Positions 53,094 to 53,123 of a stretch of 53,123 nucleotides of DNA are shown piece after piece. The number at the start of each line of letters is the position of its first letter. The stretch's first letter is position 1. The notes beneath the pieces are model-generated. The model was given only the letters and a program-made list of their open reading frames with translations, ran no database searches and was not told where the DNA came from. Both the position numbers and the translations under genes were made by a program. Source of the DNA: Clostridiales bacterium UBA3758 (lineage in GTDB: Bacteria; Bacillota; Clostridia; Oscillospirales; Oscillospiraceae); NCBI GenBank assembly GCA_002371675.1, contig DFGE01000037.1, forward strand, positions 33,400 through 86,522, read 5' to 3'.

Positions 53094-53123
53094 GTTTCTC
53101 CAACCTTCATCCATGTCCGCGGG

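Overview
The window looks like the chromosome of an anaerobic, spore-forming Clostridia member, probably Oscillospiraceae (Flavonifractor/Oscillibacter-like). This rests on high GC, a type III glutamine synthetase, an archaeal-type ProS, a clostridial 2[4Fe-4S] ferredoxin, sporulation proteins of the YtvI and YlmC/YmxH types, OhrR, TnpV and GC-rich palindromic intergenic repeats. The assignment is inferred from gene content and codon style. No phage, rRNA, tRNA or CRISPR array was seen.

Layout. 1-7.4 kb: nitrogen and nucleotide amidotransfer genes: glmS (partial) directly behind glnN, a divergent LysR regulator, then pyrG-guaA behind a promoter followed by an intrinsic terminator (likely attenuation). 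7.4-15.4 kb: a glycoside-utilisation locus: an AraC regulator divergent from a circularly permuted GH3 glycosidase, a GPH sugar symporter and a GH78 alpha-L-rhamnosidase. 15.4-16.5 kb: a small mobile-element remnant (tnpV plus a DUF6809-like gene; a decayed piece of the latter lies at 7.44 kb) followed by a multi-hairpin repeat. 16.5-27.5 kb: housekeeping and sporulation: a TrmN6-like methylase, ferredoxin, a ClpC-like ATPase without its middle domain, Noc/ParB, a YlmC-like protein, ProS, an unknown membrane-protein pair with OhrR, YtvI and a short aspartokinase. 27.5-33.3 kb: a PurN-like protein that has lost its catalytic residues, divergent from a four-gene operon (phosphatase-GNAT fusion, metallophosphatase with SH3-like tail, DUF1294, KaiC-like/PEP-synthase-like protein). 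33.4-38.7 kb: a surface-glycan operon (GT2, flippase, GT4, membrane spermidine-synthase-like protein). 38.76-39.13 kb: a second, larger copy of the multi-hairpin repeat, bounded by imperfect inverted repeats. 39-44.2 kb: rpsB-tsf and a vitamin B6-linked locus (threonine aldolase, C-terminally short MocR/PdxR regulator, divergent pyridoxal kinase). 44.4-48.6 kb: a MarR regulator, then the reverse-strand operon DUF2461-GT2-udk-tdk-CAT-like. 48.7-53.1 kb: trkA-trkH potassium uptake and a TetR-CPBP protease pair with a visible operator.

The most unusual items are the two copies of a hairpin-rich element that keep fold and apical sequences while a leading stem changes on both sides (16.2 and 38.8 kb), the PurN-like protein lacking the catalytic Asn/His/Asp, the KaiC-like/PEP-synthase-like protein without a swivelling histidine domain, the M-domain-less ClpC, and the pyrG leader attenuator without the usual GGGC start. 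Calls come from reading sequence and remembered family features; no database search was run.
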